Shown: positions 51,501 to 57,500 of the stretch, piece by piece
Position numbering within the stretch: the first letter of the stretch is position 1
How the letters are laid out: the number at the start of each line of letters is the position of its first letter
Source of the DNA: Sciurus carolinensis
Taxonomy: Eukaryota; Chordata; Mammalia; Rodentia; Sciuridae
Length of the DNA stretch: 64,000 nucleotides
Reading direction: 5' to 3'
NCBI RefSeq assembly: GCF_902686445.1
Contig: NC_062214.1
Coordinates: 95,584,738-95,648,737, forward strand
Program-made: the position numbers and the translations under genes
Notes under the pieces: model-generated
Databases searched by the model: none
What the model saw: only the letters and a program-made list of their open reading frames with translations
What the model was told of the DNA's origin: nothing

Positions 51501-54500
51501 GTTTTGCCATTTTCTCTTATTCCCCACCCCCACCCCCATTTTATATCATCCTCCACTTATGGGGAAAACATTCGGCCTTTGGTTTTTTGGGCTTGGCTTA
51601 TTTCACTTAGCATGATATTCTCCAATTCCATCCATTTATTTGCAAATGCCATAATATTATTATTCTTTACGGCTGAATAATATTCCATTGTGTATATATA
51701 CCACAGTTTCTTTATTCATCTGTTGAAGGGCATCTAGGTTGGTTCCACAATCTAGCTATTGTGAACTGAGCTGCAGATTATAGTATCTTCTGAAAGAAAA
51801 GAAACGCTCTGTTCTCTCCCTACACCTCTTTTTAACTGATGACCTGTTTATTAAATTACTTTATATGTCCTTTTGTTTATTTAGATTATTAAATTAAATA
51901 CTATTCTAATTAGTGCATGATAAATTAGACCAGTAAATTTTGATCTTTTACTTGTCATTAGCTTTATGGAAATAACTATATTGAACAATATCTGTCTGTT
52001 TTTTATTTTCTCATACTTGTTAACTTCCAGGTCATTTTTAAACTTTTGAGTGCCTTCTCTTTAAGTTTACCTTAACAATCCTGTATTTCTGACAGATGAG
52101 AGCTGGGCACACAGTTAGCACTTATCAACTATTTATTGAGAAAATGATAATAATTCTTTCTTTCACACAAATAAATGAACAAATTGTGATCTTTTCTTTT
52201 GAGATAATACACATATTTACATTTAGTAGTCTTGTTGATGCACTCCTCCCCACTACTTTATGGTATGAAAGATAAAACGTAATTTAACTCACTCCAATAC
52301 TTTTCTTTTAAAGGGAGCATTAGGGGAAAAAAAAAACTATCAAAGATGGCCATAGTTACTATTCTCTGAAATGCATCATTGTTTATTTAATTTTTGTTGT
52401 TATTTTCTACTCATTGCCATGTTTCATTTCCCCAGAAACTATAAATTTTTAAAAGCTGTTGATAATGCCACTAAAATAATCTCAAACTTTGGACTTCGAG
52501 AGATATGTAGTTACCTAGAAAAATTTAAAGGAAGGCCAGGAACATTGGCTTAATGAAACTAGAAGTTCTCAAGTGTTTAAGTACCGTGTTTTAATAAATA
52601 TCTGTTGATCTGAAGTTAGGTCCTTAGAAACAGATTTTCAGTTCTGTATGCTGTTTTCACAGGAAATAGGAGATCCTACTGGGGAAGTCCTGCACTGAGG
52701 GGACAGGGTGCTGGGGATAGAACACAGGACCTCAAGCATACTAGGCAAGTGCTCTCCCACTGGATTCCAGCCCCTTCTCTGGGGAAGCCCTCTTTTTAAG
52801 GTGATGCCAGAGCTAAGTTCTTAAAGACCAGTAGCATCAGAGGGTATAGAGAGATTTTATGGAGAGAGCACATAACAAAAGTCATAGAAGTGTTAATTTT
52901 CCAGATTAAAAGATTTTTTCTTAATTTCAAAAAGTTTGATTATTCTTTTTTAATTGACAAAGTAATATGTTTAAAAGTAGGCATTCTTTTTACTTTGAAC
53001 TCCCAGTTTTCCCAGGATGAGTTTCTTGTATGTTCTTCAGAATCAATCTGTAAGAATATATACTTAAAAAAAGTAAGTAGAATCATATCATATACCTTGT
53101 GTACTCAAGTTTTCCTTTTTTTTCTTTTTTTTTTTTCTCAGTGGTGTATCTTGAAAATCTTTTGTAGGAAGCTTTTGGAGAATTTTACATAAAGGAGTTA
53201 CATGATCAATTCCATATTTTCTGTAGTCATAGCACTGATGTCCATATGGAAGATGGTTGTGATCAGTGAAGAGTGGGAGGACCTGTGTTAGAATGATGAA
53301 CATTAGGGATAGAAGCATCTCTACATAACACAAGTTGCTATCAACCTGAAACTAGTAGCACTCCCGTATTAGATCACATTGCAGGTGATACTGCCTCCCC
53401 AGACATATTTAGAAGTGTACAGTAGTTATCAGAGTAGCTGGGGAACTCTACTGTCATTTGATTGATGGGGCCAGTGATGCTAAATGTCCTACATTGCTCA
53501 AAATGGTCCTGTACCATTTTGACAGTCCTATACCCTACCTTTTGAGGGTTTACTATTTGAGAGTGACTAAAAACAGAAAAAAACATTTGGAGTTCATGGA
53601 AAACTTAAATAAGGGAAAGGGAATATCATTCTAAAAACTAGGAGAACCGAGCTCTGAAAATTATTTTCTGTAGGAAACAAAAGAAAATTTTAGAAAAGTC
53701 TATCAGTCTCAGATACAAGAAGTAGTTTCCAAGCTAGATCCAGCCCTATCAACAACATGTTTTGTATAGTCTACACATTGTTTTTAGAAAATTTAGATGA
53801 TTTACCACCATTTAAAAATAGATTTCATGTAAAAATTCAACTCTGTAGCTTCTCTTGAAAAATCAGATCTTTCAGCAGAAAAGTTGAATTGCCATTACAC
53901 CTTTTCTGCCTTTTAGACATTTGAGTTTGCAGTCCCTTCAATAATGTGTGATAAGATGGACAAACAGACATTTTTCACAGGTTGCAGAATCAAAAGAAAA
54001 ATGAAGAGAAGTGGCTATGGAACTTGCCTGTGCAGAGATCTAGTCTGAGAATTATATCTGACTTTGGAGAAACCACATTTAAAGTGTAAATCATTCTAAG
54101 GTTGCTTTTAAGATCACACACACCCACACACACCCACACACACACTACAAAATAGGCATCCATGCCAGGTGGGAGGAGCTGCAGAGCCACAGAATAGGGT
54201 GTTGGAGCTTGAGCAAGTTGGGAGTGTATGAGATGGGGGAGACCATCTGTATGGGATCTCAGGCAAGAGGCCTTCCCTGCAGAGGGGCAGCTGTAATGGG
54301 ATGTCGACTTGCAAGTAGGTTGAGTAGAGTCTCTACATGTGAGTAGTACTAAAAGAAATCAGGGCTCTTTAGAGAAATGATTATGGTAGTCAAAGAACAA
54401 GATAAATCTGGGACTTGTGCCATAAGGCAAGAAAGTGTTCTAAGAATGATGGAGACATGTCCAAAAAAACACCTTAATGATCATAACAGATTTTAACTCA

Positions 54501-57500
54501 TTTTATAAGATAGGAAAACTTGAGGAAATAAATAAATGAATAAATGTAAAGTATGGTGAAGAACAGAACATTTACATAGTTCCAAGTTATAGCCCTACAA
54601 GATTCTTATTGGTTAAAAAAGAGAAAAAAAATAATCTCTATGACAAAGTTTTGCAGATTGCATCTTAAGTGTCCAAGTTAACATCACCAATAATAAAATC
54701 AGAGTTGTGTTGCCTGATAGGATGCTGTGAGAACAGCATCCACTTATGTAATATTCTTACCAAAGATGCATGGCCTGAATCTAATTATAAACCACAGAGA
54801 AACCCAAATTGAGGGATGTTCCCATACAAAATAACTATCCTGTGATATTCAAAAGTGTCAAGGTCTTAAAAGTCAAAGAAAGCCCAAAACCTTTCCAGAC
54901 TGAAGGATACTAAAACATGGCAACAAAATATAGCCTGTGATTCTGAACCAGATGACAGAACATAAATGGGTTCTGAGGATTAACTGTTAATGATGAATTA
55001 GCACTAATTTTCTGATTTTGTTGATTGTGTTCTAGTTACCTTGGAAACACCCTTGTGTTGTAGGAACGATATGCTAATATGTTCAGGAGATAGCATGGTG
55101 TGTACAACTTAATCTCAGGTGTTTCCAGATTTTATAAAGCTTGTACTTTTCTTGGAACTATTCTGTAAATTTAAGATTATTTTCAAATTGAAACAAATTA
55201 TTGAAAAATTTATAAAACTATTTATGAATACAGAAAAATGTGCCTGGGGATATTTTGCCACAACATGCATTTTAATTTGGGTATCTATTACTTAATGACA
55301 TCATTATTGCTGGTTAAAATAAATGGTGCAGAGGTAGTAGTAGGCTGTTTGTTACTTGGGGGTATCATTTTCTATTTCTTTTTTTTTTTTTTTTTTTTTT
55401 TTTTTTGGGGGGGTGGTGGTGCTGGGGATCGAACCCAGGGCCTTGTGCTTACAAGGCAAGCACTCTACTGACTGAGCTATCTCCCCAGCCCCGGGTGTTT
55501 GTTACAAGACCTCAGATTGTGGAAAATCTTTTAAATAGTTTTGCTGGAAATAATTAGCAGGAACTATAATATATATTATAATAGTCTATAATAAACCAAT
55601 GTGAAGATTTAGTTTTAAAGTTATAAATGTTTTACATGATATTTATTTATATATGCTGTCTTAAAACAGTTTGAACGTTTGGAATTATAAAATAGAATTT
55701 CTTAAGGTAGGAGTAATTTTTTTATATTTTGGGATTTTTTATTGTTTGGCTATTTGTAATTTTTCTATAAATGAGATTATACCAATAATAATTTTTGAAG
55801 GTTTTATTTTATTTGTGTTTAACATGGCTTAAGTAAAAATTTTTTTTTCTTTTTTTTTTACGGTGCTGGGGTTTGAACTCAGGGCCTTGTGCTTTTGAGG
55901 CAAGCACTACACCAACTGAGCTCTATTCCCAACCCTTTAGTGAAGTTTTTGATTCCCCTCAGATTAGGTAAATTTTACTTGTTTGCTGTATTGTATTTCC
56001 TTCTATTTTTCATATTAAGATAGTTGACCCCTAAATGGATGAATGAATGAATTATAAGGAAGAAGAAAAAATAACTATATATAAAAGTAAGATATGTATC
56101 ATGAGAGTAGTCTGGGTCTCAAATTCCAGGTGACATAGGGAAATAAAGAGGGGCTGGAGGTATAGGTCAGTGGTAGAATGCTTACCTAACTTGGGTGATG
56201 TCCTAGATTCAATCCTCAGTACTGCAAAATAAATAATTAAAATGGAGGAAAAGGGCTTTAAAAGAGATAGAATTCCAGTCTTAATTTTGATAATTAGAAA
56301 ACAATATAAGCTAAAGCATATTTTAAAAATATATCCACTAGTTTAAAGCAATTTATATACCTTCTGAGCCATGAAAGTATAAAAGCAAACAAAATGCAAT
56401 TTATAAGACTAAAAGTCAAAACACAAAGAAAAATTTAAACCAGAATATACTTAATTATATGAGAAAATGCTGTAAAAACTGTGTACAAGATGACCCCAAT
56501 TTTGCATGTGTTTGTTCTGTATGACATAGTTATATAAAGGAGAATGAAAGGAAAATAAGAGTGGCTTCCTTTAGGAGGTGAAATTCTATTTTCTTTTTTA
56601 AACTTTTTAAAATACTTAATAAATCAATATGTATATGCATAATATAGTAGATTGTGCATATCCCAACAAGTGTTCTTTAAAAGTTAAAATGTAATCTGCT
56701 CTATATTTTATATTCTGAAATAGAGTTTTTTCAGTGGGAAAATCTGTTTATTTCTAGGCTCATTGGTGGGCAGTATTACTCATGGGAATTGCCTTGATTA
56801 TGTTAATGGCTGGATTTATCAAGATATGTAGTGTTCATACTCCAAGTAGTAATCCAAAGTTGCCTCCTCCTAAACCACTACCAGGTAAGTATAGTTGAAC
56901 AAAGTATATTTTTATATAACTCACAGCTATTTAGCAGGTGAATTGAATTAATGAGACTTTATTTATAGAACTTTCTCTTTGAGAATGAAATCACTGGATG
57001 AATGATTTAGTTGATGTTTAAGTGTGCTTTTTATGAACCCAGTCTAGCTAATGACTGTCAGTTTATTGCTAATATATCTTGAGTATCTAAAAATATTTAA
57101 AAACTAGAAATTTTTATTTTGGATTGATGTTGTTTTCTTTCATATTCTGATATTTTCCCTTGTTTTTATTGTGGTAGTTATTATGGTTTAGATATGAGGT
57201 GTTCCTCCAAAGCTCAAGTGTAAGAACTTAAGAGAGTGAAATGATTGGGCTATGAGAGCCTTACCCTACTGAGGGCATTAATCCATCAGATTAACTGGGC
57301 AGTGACTGAAGGCAGGTAGGAGATGACTGGAGGGGGTGGGTTGCTGCTTTCCTCCTCCACACCCTTCTGCCATGATATTCTGCCTTGTCTTGGGCCCAGA
57401 GCAATGTTGTTCGCCGTCAGTACACCGAGACCTCTGAAACTGTGAGCACCAAATAACTTTTCCACCTCTAGAATTGTTCTTGTCAGGTCTTTTGGTCACA

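Larger units (their letters stand above)
46783..56757 (+). other. Intron 14 of ADAM10
   Basis: A 10-kb intron with two target-site-flanked antisense L1 copies (47369-48937, 51212-51773), a 7SL/B1-like SINE, ID SINEs, a MER20-like fossil and a possible pseudogene fragment (50098-50979). 48970-49827, 51792-52700 and 53572-55230 show nothing I can name, apart from a CA tract at 54114-54145. Confidence 0.75.

Noticed and set aside
53990..54314. Overlapping minus-strand frames at the CA tract
   Set aside because: Driven by the imperfect CA repeat (Val/Cys/Gly runs); no family resemblance.
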